Counted from the stretch's first letter, positions 16,843 to 24,979 are shown. The stretch: DNA of 33,435 nucleotides from an uncultured Bacteroidales bacterium (GCA_949289215.1 CASENC010000034.1:1-33435); one strand, 5' to 3'. The notes: generated by a model not told the origin, from the letters alone. Program-made: numbers and translations.

Positions 16843-16874
16843 CAAAGATACTACACCGCCGCCGCAAATGCAAG
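16843..16874 (-). promoter_or_regulatory. Promoter of dnaX
   Basis: On the minus strand CTTG (16871-16874, three of four bases of TTTG), a 20-bp GC-rich spacer and TATCTTTG (16843-16850). The start is expected near 16837, about 20 nt before the ATG at 16815. Confidence 0.6.
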
Positions 16875-16930
16875 TGAAGAATTGTAATTGGCCGGTCGAT
16901 GAAATATGTTATAATTTTGGCTGAAAACAA

Positions 16931-16960
16931 AGCAACCCGGCTGTTTTTGGCCGGGTTGCT
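16931..16960 (-). terminator. Terminator of the tcdA-cysS operon
   Basis: AGCAACCCGGC and GCCGGGTTGCT form a perfect 11-bp GC-rich stem with an 8-nt loop. TTGTTTTC follows on the minus strand. It is 22 nt past the cysS stop codon and is a strong intrinsic terminator. Confidence 0.88.
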
Positions 16961-16982
16961 TATTATAGGGGTGACATATAGG

Positions 16983-18455
16983 CTATTTCACTTTCCACTC
17001 GAAACCGTCTTTGGTGTCTTTCACATCGAAGCCTATTTGAGCCAGTCGGTCGCGGATGAGGTCGCTTGTAGCCCAGTCTTTGCGGCTTTTGGCATCTTTG
17101 CGTATTTCGAGGATTAAATCCACGGCTTCTTCGTAGGGCTTTAGGTTGACCGAGCCGCTTTCGCGTTCGTCATATATGCCCAGTATGTCGAAGAGGAATG
17201 TGCCGAAAGTCTTTTTCAGTTGTTCCAGGTCTTGAGCCGAGATTGTTGCTTTGCCGTCGTTCACTTGGTTGATGGCACGGCAGGCATCAAACAGGTGGGC
17301 AATCACTATGGGTGTGTTGAGGTCGTCGTTCATTGCCTCGTGGCATTTGCGGTCGAGGTCGTTGACGTTTACAGTCGAGGTTTCTGCCGGTTTCAGTTCG
17401 TTGAGCCGTTTCCAGCCGTCGAGCATTCGTTCATAAGCCTTTTGTGCGGCTTGCAATGCATCATTTGAGAAATCGACGGTACCGCCGTAGTGGGCTTGCA
17501 AGATGAAGAAACGTATCGTCATCGGTGAATATGCTTGCGAGAGCATCTTGTGGCTGCCGTTGAAGAATTCATCGAGCGTGATGAAGTTGCCCAGCGACTT
17601 GCCCATCTTTTGCCCGTTGATGGTGATCATGTTGTTGTGCATCCAGTAGCGCACGGCATCATGCCCCGAATGAGCCACCGACTGTGCAATCTCGCACTCA
17701 TGGTGGGGGAATATGAGGTCCATGCCGCCACCGTGAATGTCGAATGTTTCGCCCAGGTATTTTTGCCCCATTGTAGAACATTCCAGGTGCCAGCCCGGGA
17801 ACCCTTCGCTCCAGGGCGACGGCCAGTGCATTATGTGCTCGGGGGCTGCCTTTTTCCACAGTGCAAAGTCGGCCGGATTATGCTTCTCCTGCTGTCCGTC
17901 GAGACGGCGGGTTTCGCTAAGCAATTCGTCGATGTTGCGGCCCGAGAGTTTCCCGTAATGGAAATCGCGGTTATACTTTGGCACATCGAAATAAACCGAC
18001 CCGTTGCTTTCATAAGCATATCCGTGGTCAAGTATCTCCTTGATGTATTCTATTTGCTCGATGATGTGACCCGAAGCAAACGGTTCGATGCTTGGCGGCA
18101 GCACGTTAAGGCGTTCCATTGCCTTGTGGTAACGGTTCACATAGTATTGTACCACTTCCATTGGTTCGAGCTTTTCAAGGCGTGCCTTTTTTGCCACTTT
18201 GTCTTCGCCTTCATCGGCATCGTGTTCAAGGTGGCCTACATCGGTGATGTTGCGCACATAGCGCACTTTGTAGCCAAGGTGGCGCAAGTAGCGGAACAGG
18301 ATGTCGAAAGTTATTGCCGGGCGGGCGTGACCCAGGTGTGCATCGCCATACACCGTGGGCCCGCACACATACATTCCCACAAACGGCTCGTGCAGCGGAA
18401 TGAATTGTTCCTTGCGGCGCGTGAGGGTATTATAAATATATAGCGGATGTTCCAT
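16983..18455 (-). CDS. cysS: Cysteinyl-tRNA synthetase
   Basis: CysRS charges tRNA-Cys. The 490-aa product shows [19 protein letters not shown], with zinc ligand C31 and the HIGH-type motif HLGH (40-43). Other zinc ligands lie in GWHLECSTM and [11 protein letters not shown], and the signature loop is KMGKSLGNF. The C-terminal anticodon-binding helical part ends in GFEWKVK. It is the last gene of the minus-strand operon that begins at tcdA, 17 nt after the DUF3467 gene, and is followed by a strong terminator. Confidence 0.97.
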   Translation of the reverse strand: MEHPLYIYNTLTRRKEQFIPLHEPFVGMYVCGPTVYGDAHLGHARPAITFDILFRYLRHLGYKVRYVRNITDVGHLEHDADEGEDKVAKKARLEKLEPMEVVQYYVNRYHKAMERLNVLPPSIEPFASGHIIEQIEYIKEILDHGYAYESNGSVYFDVPKYNRDFHYGKLSGRNIDELLSETRRLDGQQEKHNPADFALWKKAAPEHIMHWPSPWSEGFPGWHLECSTMGQKYLGETFDIHGGGMDLIFPHHECEIAQSVAHSGHDAVRYWMHNNMITINGQKMGKSLGNFITLDEFFNGSHKMLSQAYSPMTIRFFILQAHYGGTVDFSNDALQAAQKAYERMLDGWKRLNELKPAETSTVNVNDLDRKCHEAMNDDLNTPIVIAHLFDACRAINQVNDGKATISAQDLEQLKKTFGTFLFDILGIYDERESGSVNLKPYEEAVDLILEIRKDAKSRKDWATSDLIRDRLAQIGFDVKDTKDGFEWKVK

Positions 18456-18472
18456 TTTCGTTTTTATCGTTA

Positions 18473-18787
18473 TTAAGCCTGCCCGTTGGGGCCGATGAAT
18501 GGAGGCACGTTGCCACCCTGGTTACCGGGAACCTTGGGGGTGATTGTGCCGAATGTCTTTTCATATTTGTTGATGTTGTCTTGCAAGGCAAACAACAGCT
18601 GCTTGGCATTTTCGGGTGTCATGATTATGCGGCTCTGCACCTTGGCTTGCGGTGTGTTGGGCGTGAGGCATATCATGTCGAAGAAAAATTCGGCCGGGCC
18701 GTGGCTTATCACTGCGAGGTTGGCATACTTGCCTTGTGCCACTTCGGGTGAAATCTCGATTTTTATTTCTTTCTTTTCTTGTGACAT
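18473..18787 (-). CDS. DUF3467 domain-containing protein
   Basis: The 104-aa cytoplasmic protein fits DUF3467: [21 protein letters not shown], in part [15 protein letters not shown], then [29 protein letters not shown] and a C-terminal [13 protein letters not shown] helix, with a short Gly/Pro/Asn tail. DUF3467 proteins are small, widespread in Bacteroidetes and of unknown function. The gene is tightly spaced between the lipoprotein gene (15 nt) and cysS (17 nt), so it is cotranscribed. Confidence 0.92.
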   Translation of the reverse strand: MSQEKKEIKIEISPEVAQGKYANLAVISHGPAEFFFDMICLTPNTPQAKVQSRIIMTPENAKQLLFALQDNINKYEKTFGTITPKVPGNQGGNVPPFIGPNGQA

Positions 18788-18802
18788 AGTGTGTTATATA
18801 TA

Positions 18803-19480
18803 TTAATTTGTTTTTGTGAAATCATAATATTTGCGGTCGGGGTAAGTGACATCGTTGAGATGTATGCGCACTGTTTTACAAGATTGCAAATTCCATACCG
18901 AATTTATGTCGAACGACATATAGCAACGTCGCCAAAAGTAGGCTTGTACGCCCAGCATATTGTGCATAAGGTAGCAATGCACGGTGTCATTGTGCAGGGT
19001 GGAGTAGTCGGTCACGAGAGCTATTTGGCGTGCGGCGTATGTGTATTTGACACGGCAGTACAGGTTGATGTAGCGGCCTGTGCGCCAAATGCTGTTGAGG
19101 CTTATCGAGTCCATTGCCATCGATGACAGGTTGGGGATGTATCGCAACGAGTCGGTAATGGCCTTGGTGTAACTGCGAGCCGTGACATTGAGCGAGCCGT
19201 CGCTGTTGCGGCTGTCGATTATATAGTTCAGCAGCAATCTGCTGCCTGTTTCGAGTCCTGCCGAAGAAGTGCTTGCCGCCGATTGTGGGTCGATGAGTGT
19301 GACTGCACTGTTGTCGCCTGCCGGGTAATTGATGTAGGCATCGCCGCCAAGGGTTTCGTCATGCCCCATATAGGTTACCATGTCGTAACGGAAATCGCCA
19401 TATCGGTAGTATTCGTCATCGTTGCACGATGCGGCGAGCATGGCTATGATGGGCAATATGTACAATATGGCATTTTTCAT
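18803..19480 (-). CDS. NigD-like lipoprotein
   Basis: The 225-aa protein starts with a lipoprotein signal peptide ending LAAS-C19. The residues after the cysteine are acidic ([11 protein letters not shown]), which in Bacteroidetes often marks export to the outer face of the outer membrane. The body is beta-rich with [21 protein letters not shown] and C-terminal DRKYYDF segments, resembling NigD-type lipoproteins (two small beta domains). Its function is unknown. The start codon overlaps the stop of the upstream ABC ATPase by 4 nt (ATGA), so the two are translationally coupled. Confidence 0.7.
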   Translation of the reverse strand: MKNAILYILPIIAMLAASCNDDEYYRYGDFRYDMVTYMGHDETLGGDAYINYPAGDNSAVTLIDPQSAASTSSAGLETGSRLLLNYIIDSRNSDGSLNVTARSYTKAITDSLRYIPNLSSMAMDSISLNSIWRTGRYINLYCRVKYTYAARQIALVTDYSTLHNDTVHCYLMHNMLGVQAYFWRRCYMSFDINSVWNLQSCKTVRIHLNDVTYPDRKYYDFTKTN

Positions 19481-20148
19481 ATGGTGTTGCCGTTGCCGGT
19501 GATAATTTTTCCGTCACTCATGTGTATTATGCGGTCGGCACCACGGGTGAGTGTTTCGTCGTGTGTGACTATGACAAATGTCTGCTTCATTTCATCGCGC
19601 AGGCGGAAAAACAGCCGGTGAAGTTCGGCCTTGTTTTCGCTGTCGAGGCTGCCCGATGGTTCATCGGCGAATACCACGGCCGGGTGGTTTATCAGGGCAC
19701 GTGCCACGGCCACACGTTGCCGTTCGCCGCCCGACAATTGGGCCGGCTTGTGGCCGGTGCGGTCGGCAAGTCCCATATAGTCGAGCAGTTCCATTGCGCG
19801 GCGGTGCGCATCGCTTTGCTTGTCGCCGCCTATGAGTGCCGGTATCATTACATTTTCGATGGCTGTAAATTCGGGGAGCAGTTGGTGGAATTGGAACACG
19901 AAGCCTATGTTGCGGTTGCGGAACCGTGCAAGGTCGCGTTCTCCCAGTTTCAGCACGTTTCGGCCGTCATATTCCACTGTTCCGCTGTCGGGAGCGTCGA
20001 GTGTGCCCAGTATTTGCAGCAACGTGGTTTTCCCCGCGCCGCTACGCCCCACGATTGACACTATTTCTTGCCGCCCGATGCTTATCGACACATCGTTCAG
20101 CACGTGCAGCTGCCCGTAATATTTATTTATGTTTTTTGCTTCGATCAT
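19477..20148 (-). CDS. ABC transporter ATP-binding protein (LolD/MacB type)
   Basis: The 223-aa ATPase shows all ABC motifs: Walker [12 protein letters not shown]-loop [18 protein letters not shown] (in part [12 protein letters not shown]), signature [15 protein letters not shown], Walker [13 protein letters not shown] and the switch His in VTHDETL. The [17 protein letters not shown] segment and its length point to the LolD/MacB/FtsE group, which works on lipoprotein release or export. No permease gene is adjacent, so the partner must be elsewhere. It overlaps tcdA upstream by 26 nt and the lipoprotein gene downstream by 4 nt. Confidence 0.93.
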   Translation of the reverse strand: MIEAKNINKYYGQLHVLNDVSISIGRQEIVSIVGRSGAGKTTLLQILGTLDAPDSGTVEYDGRNVLKLGERDLARFRNRNIGFVFQFHQLLPEFTAIENVMIPALIGGDKQSDAHRRAMELLDYMGLADRTGHKPAQLSGGERQRVAVARALINHPAVVFADEPSGSLDSENKAELHRLFFRLRDEMKQTFVIVTHDETLTRGADRIIHMSDGKIITGNGNTI

Positions 20149-20863
20149 TTTTTTTCAATTTATTGATTGCATGGGCGGCGAGCATACAGCCGAATATGCA
20201 AGGCAGGTAGCTCACTGTTCCGTAACTCGACCGCTTGCACGGCAATTCGCCATCGGTGAAAATGAGCGATGCCTCGGTGGCAGGTTCTTCGCTCCACACC
20301 ACTGTAAGCCCTTTGTGGAAACCGTCTTTGCGCAATCGTGTGCGCACCACTCGCGCCAGCCCGTCGTTGTGTGTTTGCGAAATGTCGGCATATCGCACTG
20401 CTGTTGGGTCGAGGCGGCCTCCTGCGCCCATCGATGAGATTATGTTTATACCCTCCCTCAGGCAATGTTCTATAAGTGCCACCTTGGGGGAAATCGAGTC
20501 GATTGCGTCAATAACGAAATCTGGTTTGGCTACGAGCAACCGGTTCACCGAGTCGGGAGTGATGAACATTTTCAAAGCCTCCACCTTGGCTTCGGGATTG
20601 ATGTCGGCAATGCGTTGCTGCATTACTGCCACTTTGTCGAGCCCTATGGTGGAGTGCAGTGCAGGTAGTTGGCGGTTGATATTGCTTGGGCTCACTACAT
20701 CGCCGTCAACGATTGTTATTCGGCCTACTCCCGCCCTGGCAATCATTTCGGCGGCGTATGCACCCACGCCACCCACTCCCACAATCATTACGTGGGTTGT
20801 GGCAAGGGTGTCTGCTGCCTCTCTGCCAAGCAGCAGATATGTCCGTTCATTCCAATCCTGCAT
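20123..20863 (-). CDS. tcdA: tRNA threonylcarbamoyladenosine dehydratase (ThiF/E1-like)
   Basis: TcdA uses ATP to cyclise t6A37 in ANN-decoding tRNAs to ct6A. The 246-aa product has the E1-like nucleotide fold [23 protein letters not shown] (in part [14 protein letters not shown]), the [15 protein letters not shown] motif typical of TcdA, and the [16 protein letters not shown] segment. I chose the ATG at 20863 ([13 protein letters not shown]), which matches the family N-terminus; a GTG at 20890 would add 9 residues. It heads the operon tcdA-ABC ATPase-lipoprotein-DUF3467-cysS. A near-match -7 box TAACTTCG lies at 20895-20902. Confidence 0.92.
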   Translation of the reverse strand: MQDWNERTYLLLGREAADTLATTHVMIVGVGGVGAYAAEMIARAGVGRITIVDGDVVSPSNINRQLPALHSTIGLDKVAVMQQRIADINPEAKVEALKMFITPDSVNRLLVAKPDFVIDAIDSISPKVALIEHCLREGINIISSMGAGGRLDPTAVRYADISQTHNDGLARVVRTRLRKDGFHKGLTVVWSEEPATEASLIFTDGELPCKRSSYGTVSYLPCIFGCMLAAHAINKLKKNDRSKKHK

Positions 20864-20979
20864 CTGTATGTTTGCATTGTTGCTTTCCACTCCACGAAGT
20901 TACAAAATTTCTGTGATACCACCACCCGGGGCTGTTATATTCTTCATAAACGCCGTTGTATGCGCTTATACGGGCCTGA

Positions 20980-21041
20980 AATGCGCGATACCGTGCGAAA
21001 ATGTGATTTTTTATCAACTTTTGCACGGTATCGCGCATTTT
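20980..21041. terminator. Perfect 18-bp-stem hairpin after the 111-aa gene
   Basis: AAATGCGCGATACCGTGC (20980-20997) and its exact reverse complement (21024-21041) enclose a 26-nt AT-rich loop. It lies 13 nt past the end of the minus-strand gene at 21055 and before tcdA. It is probably that gene's terminator, though no clear T-run follows on the minus strand. Confidence 0.6.
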
Positions 21042-21054
21042 ATGGAGAGGGAGA

Positions 21055-21390
21055 TTATTCCTTTAGGCGGTATTTCACGCCGTGGTCGAGGATTTTTTCA
21101 AGTATGTCTTGGAATATGGCACCGACTTCAGACGGCAGGAATAGGAATATGTCTTCGTATTCTTCGTATAATATGTTGGGCAAATCGGCGATATCGGAGT
21201 CAAGACTTCGGGCAAGTGTGGCAGTGTCTTCTTTGTCAACGGTGGCAACCGTTATGATTTTGCTGTCGGAATAACTGTAGCCGATAAGACGCACCACAAG
21301 TTGGTCAAAATCGTCGATGCCGGCCTCGATGGCAGCCATTATTTCAAAATCTTCATGTGATGCGGCAACACATATGAAATCTGTTTTCAT
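21055..21390 (-). CDS. Uncharacterised acidic 111-aa protein
   Basis: I do not recognise this protein. It has no signal peptide or membrane segment, is clearly acidic, and starts MKTDFICVAASHEDFEIM. A central beta-like stretch SKIITVATVDKEDTATLA is followed by EEYEDIFLFLPSEVGAIFQDILEKIL (in part LFLPSEVGAIFQDIL), likely helical. The gene stands alone between tcdA and the divergent RluA gene. A minus-strand TATTTTTG box at 21437-21444 could be its -7 element, and a long hairpin follows its stop. Coding status is supported by an intact frame, the promoter box and the terminator-like hairpin. Confidence 0.7.
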   Translation of the reverse strand: MKTDFICVAASHEDFEIMAAIEAGIDDFDQLVVRLIGYSYSDSKIITVATVDKEDTATLARSLDSDIADLPNILYEEYEDIFLFLPSEVGAIFQDILEKILDHGVKYRLKE

Positions 21391-21422
21391 GATTGGGCTT
21401 GATATTCGGGTTATACAATATT

Positions 21423-21454
21423 TTTCATTCTGATAGCAAAAATAGTTACTTTTG
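21423..21454 (+). promoter_or_regulatory. Promoter of the RluA gene
   Basis: TTTC (21423-21426), a 20-bp spacer and TACTTTTG (21447-21454). The -7 box ends only 9 nt before the ATG at 21464, so the transcript would have almost no leader. A minus-strand -7 box (21437-21444) for the divergent gene lies 2 bp away. Confidence 0.5.
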
Positions 21455-21463
21455 CCGATACTT

Positions 21464-23149
21464 ATGGAAGAATTTCACTTGTTTGACAATGATATTTCGG
21501 GCATTGAGTTGCCCGTGCGGCTTAATTCGCCATTTAATTATCGTCCTCACAGGCTTGCCGTGGAAGCGGCAGGGCAGGTGAGGCGATACGTTGCATCACA
21601 TTCAGGGCTTGCCCGGGTGCTTGGGCAAGGGAAAATGCTTGGGGTGCTTGTGGTTGAAACCGTTGAAGGCGCCTGTGGTTTCCTTGCGGCATATTCCGGG
21701 TCGATAGAGCTACCGCAAGCTGCCGGGCTTGATTATTTTGTGCCACCGGTTTTCAACCTGCTTGATGCCTCGGGGTATTTTAAGCGCGAAGAAAGTGAAA
21801 TAACCGCGATAAACCGTGCCATAACCGAGATTGAGCATGGCAAGGAGCTTGCCGAAGCCCGTAGCGCAGCCGGTGAAACCGAAGCCATGGGGGAAACGGA
21901 AATCGAGGCTTACAGGCAACTGATGGCGCAATCGAAAATACGCCGCGAAACGGCAAGGGCGGAAGGCTATGCCGACATCGATGCCCTTATAAAAGAGAGC
22001 CAGTTCCAAAAGGCCGAGCTGAGAAGATTGCGCAAAGCCTGGAATGAGCGTATTGCCGTGGCGAAATTTCCGTTGGTGGAAATCGAGAAACGCATCATGG
22101 AATTGAAAGTTGAAAGGAAGCGGCGTTCGGAGGCATTGCAGCGATGGATTTTCTCGCAATTCGTTATGCTTAATGCCCGCGGCGAAAGCCGAAATCTGCT
22201 TGATATATTTGCAGGAACCCCACAAGGCATTCCGCCGGCAGGAGCCGGGGAATGTGCGGCCCCGAGGCTTTTGCAATATGCCTACAGGCATGGAATGAAG
22301 CCACTGGCAATAGCCGAATTTTGGTATGGCAAATCGCAAGACGGACTTGTGAGGCACGACGGGGAATTTTACACGGCTTGCCGTGGCAAGTGCCTGCCCA
22401 TACTTTCGTTTATGTTACAGGGCCTTGATATTGAAATCGACCCGCCTTATGCAAGCACCGGCATTAAAGGCAGTGATTTGAAAATCATTTATGAAGATGA
22501 GTGGATTGTGGCAGTTGACAAGCCTGCCGGGATACCCACCGTGCCGGGGCGTAATTGCGGGGAATCGTTGCTCGAATTGTTGAAAAAGCGTTTTCCCGGC
22601 TTTGGAAACCTTATGGCAGTACACAGGTTGGACATGGATACTTCGGGCATCGTGTTGTTTGCCCGCGACAGGGTGACTCATGGGTTGTTGCAGGCGGCAT
22701 TTGCCGGGCGTGAGGTGAAAAAGCGTTATGTGGCCTTGCTTGACGGAATGGTGAAGGCCGACAGCGGAACAATAAGTTTGCCTCTTCGCCCCGATTACGG
22801 CAACCGCCCCATGCAGATAGTGGATGATGTGCAAGGCAACCCGGCAACGACACGCTATGAAGTTATAAAGCGAAATTGCAGGAATGGTACCACCCTTGTA
22901 TATTTTTATCCGTTTACCGGGCGCACGCATCAGTTACGAGTACATTCCGCACATTGCCGCGGCCTTGGAATACCCATTGTCGGTGACAGGTTGTACGGGC
23001 GCTCTCGGCAGCCAGAAGGGCGTATGTACCTTCATGCCGAGTCGGTTTCATTTGTTCATCCCCGGACGGGTGCCGGCTTGGAATTGCATTCTCTGATACC
23101 GTCAGGTTTCGGCCATGCGGAGCAGATGCCCCAGTGCATGCCACAGTAA
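21464..23149 (+). CDS. RluA-family pseudouridine synthase with long N-terminal extension
   Basis: The C-terminal part of this 561-aa protein is an RluA-type catalytic domain that isomerises uridine in rRNA or tRNA. It has VDKPAGIPTVPGR, the catalytic motif HRLDMDTSGIVLFARD near residue 390, and FPYTGRTHQLRVHSAH-like FTGRTHQLRVHSAHC. The first 330 residues form an extension found in Bacteroidetes homologues: MEEFHLFDN at the start, then a charged coiled-coil stretch (about 110-220, e.g. QKAELRRLRKAWNERI) and a module containing AIAEFWYGKSQDG. I chose the ATG at 21464; a TTG at 21452 lies inside the -7 box. The last 48 nt overlap the convergent 108-aa gene. Confidence 0.9.
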   Translation: MEEFHLFDNDISGIELPVRLNSPFNYRPHRLAVEAAGQVRRYVASHSGLARVLGQGKMLGVLVVETVEGACGFLAAYSGSIELPQAAGLDYFVPPVFNLLDASGYFKREESEITAINRAITEIEHGKELAEARSAAGETEAMGETEIEAYRQLMAQSKIRRETARAEGYADIDALIKESQFQKAELRRLRKAWNERIAVAKFPLVEIEKRIMELKVERKRRSEALQRWIFSQFVMLNARGESRNLLDIFAGTPQGIPPAGAGECAAPRLLQYAYRHGMKPLAIAEFWYGKSQDGLVRHDGEFYTACRGKCLPILSFMLQGLDIEIDPPYASTGIKGSDLKIIYEDEWIVAVDKPAGIPTVPGRNCGESLLELLKKRFPGFGNLMAVHRLDMDTSGIVLFARDRVTHGLLQAAFAGREVKKRYVALLDGMVKADSGTISLPLRPDYGNRPMQIVDDVQGNPATTRYEVIKRNCRNGTTLVYFYPFTGRTHQLRVHSAHCRGLGIPIVGDRLYGRSRQPEGRMYLHAESVSFVHPRTGAGLELHSLIPSGFGHAEQMPQCMPQ

Positions 23150-23428
23150 TACCACAGTGACTGCAAACAAGGCAATGCCGCTTAATAAATCCTTGACAAG
23201 CAGTATGCCCGGAGTCAACGAGAAGATGAATATCACCCATCCGGCGAGGCATATGGCAAGGCTTATGACATAAACGGCTACATTAATCCAGGCATAATTA
23301 CGTTCGGGCTTGGGTGGCAACCTGTTGAGCACCTTGCGTGTAAACCATTCGTTGTCATCGGCAGCCGCTTGTGGCATTTGCTCCTTTAACAGGAGGCTTA
23401 TGTTCTTGTCGATTTTATCACGTTTCAT
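23102..23428 (-). CDS. Small two-TM protein coupled to the ECF sigma gene (possible anti-sigma factor)
   Basis: The 108-aa protein has a charged cytoplasmic N-terminus including DNEWFTRKVLNRLPPKPER, then two transmembrane helices (about 45-68, INVAVYVISLAICLAGWVIF, and about 77-100, LSGIALFAVTVVLLWHAL). Its ATG overlaps the sigma-factor stop by 4 nt (ATGA), so the two are translationally coupled. Membrane proteins in this position often restrain the cognate sigma factor, but no zinc-binding ZAS motif is present, so that role is inference. The 3' end overlaps the convergent RluA gene by 48 nt. Confidence 0.8.
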   Translation of the reverse strand: MKRDKIDKNISLLLKEQMPQAAADDNEWFTRKVLNRLPPKPERNYAWINVAVYVISLAICLAGWVIFIFSLTPGILLVKDLLSGIALFAVTVVLLWHALGHLLRMAET

Positions 23429-23967
23429 AATGTTTCGTCGGTTTTTAATATTTGTGCCAGTTTTGCCTTTGCCCGGCTCAGGTGTGATTTGACTGTTCCG
23501 ACGGGCATACCTGTGATTTGGGCTATTTTGTTTATGGGCAGGTCGTCGATATAGAACAGCGCGACAACGGCACGTTGCCTGTCGGTGAGTGATTGCATTG
23601 CGGCCCGCACGTCGATGCCGGCTTCATTGTCGAGATGTGTTGTGGGAATATCGCAAATTTCGCGGTTGTCGTCGTCGAGCCGCTCTTCGTGCTTTTTCCT
23701 CAGCCAGATGTAATATTCGTTGTAGGCTATGCGGTAGAGCCACGTGCGGAATTTCGACAATCCTTTAAAGCCGCGAATGTTCAAGTAAGCCTTGATAAAT
23801 GTTTCTTGTGCAAGATCGTCGCTTAGCGCATGGTCGCCAAGTGTGAGGTTGAGGAAAAAGCGGGTGATGTCGGTGCGATATGCTTCCACCAACCGCCCGA
23901 ATGCAACCCTGTTGTCGGCGAGGGCGCATTGTGCCAACAGCTTTATTTCTTCAACCCGTGTCAGCAT
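23425..23967 (-). CDS. RNA polymerase sigma factor, ECF subfamily
   Basis: The product has sigma region 2 (AFGRLVEAYRTDITRFF, DDLAQETFIKAYLNI, and the -10 recognition segment KFRTWLYRIAYNEYYIWLRKK, in part FRTWLYRIAYNEY) and region 4 (LTDRQRAVVALFYIDDLPINKIA, in part RQRAVVALFYIDDL, then GMPVGTVKSHLSRAKAKL). It directs RNA polymerase to a small regulon. I used the ATG at 23967, giving 180 aa. A GTG at 23976 overlapping the upstream stop codon would add three residues. It is the middle gene of a tightly overlapping three-gene operon whose promoter looks like an ECF promoter, so autoregulation is likely. Confidence 0.94.
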   Translation of the reverse strand: MLTRVEEIKLLAQCALADNRVAFGRLVEAYRTDITRFFLNLTLGDHALSDDLAQETFIKAYLNIRGFKGLSKFRTWLYRIAYNEYYIWLRKKHEERLDDDNREICDIPTTHLDNEAGIDVRAAMQSLTDRQRAVVALFYIDDLPINKIAQITGMPVGTVKSHLSRAKAKLAQILKTDETL

Positions 23968-23972
23968 TTCGG

Positions 23973-24827
23973 TCACTCGGCTTTGTCCGGTTGTTGATTT
24001 TCGTTATGGTTGAATACAGGTGGTTCCTGGTTGGGGGAGGGGTGTTGCGGTGGAGTGGGTATGCGACGGCGAGTGAGATAAGGAACCAGTATCTTTGAAA
24101 TTCCTATCAGCAGTGGAATTATCATTAATGCAGCAAGCACGTCAAGGCCCATTAGAGAGAAAAACAGCACCAGTCCGAAACCCACGATGGTGAGGTTTAC
24201 GGCTTGTTTCATTTCGCGATCGCTCACGCATGAAAGCACTTGTTGCACTTTGGATTGTTGCGACAAGTCGGCAGCAGTCATGTTGTCATCGGCGGTGTAG
24301 TGAGGTTTGTTTTGTTTCCCGGTATAAAAGCTGTCGGGAAGTTGGTAGTTGTTTTCGATAGCTTTTTCCACTACTTTCAGCCTGTTGCGACGGTTCATGT
24401 AATATATCATCAGACAAGCGACAATTATCAGCAAGATGGTGCCGAACACAATGGCGACTATGATGATTGCCGTCATTTGCCCACGCGACTCGGCCTGGTT
24501 TCTGTGCCGTAGTTCGAGCTCCCGCATATCGTATTTATCAGATTCCATGCCTTCGTTATCCGACTGATGGAACAACGACGAAGCGACGAGAGTGTCGTTA
24601 AGCCTGTCGGCAATACTGTTTACATCGGCTTTCATCAAGGTATCGCTGTTTACAACTATTGTTGCCATGGCACTGCCCGATGCGGTGCTGTCAACGGCGA
24701 TGTTGATGGTTTTGTTGTCTGATTTGATGGTCAGCCTGTTGCCCGAGTTGGCAAATTGCACAGGTGTGTCGGCCAGGCACACTCCGGTTGCTATTGCAGC
24801 GATTACAGTCAAAATAAGGTGTCTCAT
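23973..24827 (-). CDS. DUF6249-type membrane protein heading the ECF sigma operon
   Basis: The 284-aa protein has a signal peptide (MRHLILTVIAAIATGVCLA), an extracytoplasmic N-terminal part (about 20-115, Ser/Thr/Asn/Asp-rich), a transmembrane helix around 118-143 (TAIIIVAIVFGTILLIIVACL), a cytoplasmic segment starting NRRNRLKVVEKAIENNYQLPD-like, and two more helices (about 205-250) before a Pro/Asn/Gln-rich tail. RRNRLKVVEKAIENNYQLP fits DUF6249. The start is at MRHLIL; an upstream ATG at 24896 would put 23 residues, including the promoter region, before the signal peptide. Its stop nearly touches the sigma start. A role in sensing or sigma control is inferred from position. Confidence 0.82.
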   Translation of the reverse strand: MRHLILTVIAAIATGVCLADTPVQFANSGNRLTIKSDNKTINIAVDSTASGSAMATIVVNSDTLMKADVNSIADRLNDTLVASSLFHQSDNEGMESDKYDMRELELRHRNQAESRGQMTAIIIVAIVFGTILLIIVACLMIYYMNRRNRLKVVEKAIENNYQLPDSFYTGKQNKPHYTADDNMTAADLSQQSKVQQVLSCVSDREMKQAVNLTIVGFGLVLFFSLMGLDVLAALMIIPLLIGISKILVPYLTRRRIPTPPQHPSPNQEPPVFNHNENQQPDKAE

Positions 24828-24875
24828 ATCTATGTTTTCTTGTTTATTCAGTCTAATAGGTGATTGCTTTTTGAG

Positions 24876-24908
24876 TATTAGATGCATTGTGTGCATCTGA
24901 AGGTTGCA
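24876..24908 (-). promoter_or_regulatory. ECF-type promoter with inverted repeat in the spacer
   Basis: On the minus strand TGCAACCTT (24900-24908) and CATCTAATA (24876-24884) are 15 bp apart, resembling the AAC-type -35 and TC-type -10 of ECF promoters. GATGCA-ttgtg-TGCATC (24881-24897) is a perfect inverted repeat covering the spacer and part of the -10. No TTTG/TAnnTTTG promoter is seen here, so the sigma factor encoded in the operon may read its own promoter. Confidence 0.55.
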
Positions 24909-24938
24909 CCGTTTTGAAAAAAATTACAATAAAATATT

Positions 24939-24979
24939 GAGGCTGCACCGCTCTTATGTTTTCGTTCCGGTGCAGCCTC
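24939..24979 (-). terminator. Terminator of the DUF418 gene
   Basis: GAGGCTGCACCG (24939-24950) and CGGTGCAGCCTC (24968-24979) form a perfect 12-bp stem with a 17-nt loop. AATATTTTATTG follows on the minus strand. It is 37 nt past the DUF418 stop codon. The stem shares AGGCTG..CCG with the hairpin at 14914. Confidence 0.8.

Noticed and set aside
17535-18443. 302-codon open frame on the plus strand
   Set aside because: It is antisense to cysS, whose synthetase motifs are unmistakable; the translated frame is His/Val-rich with no family resemblance.
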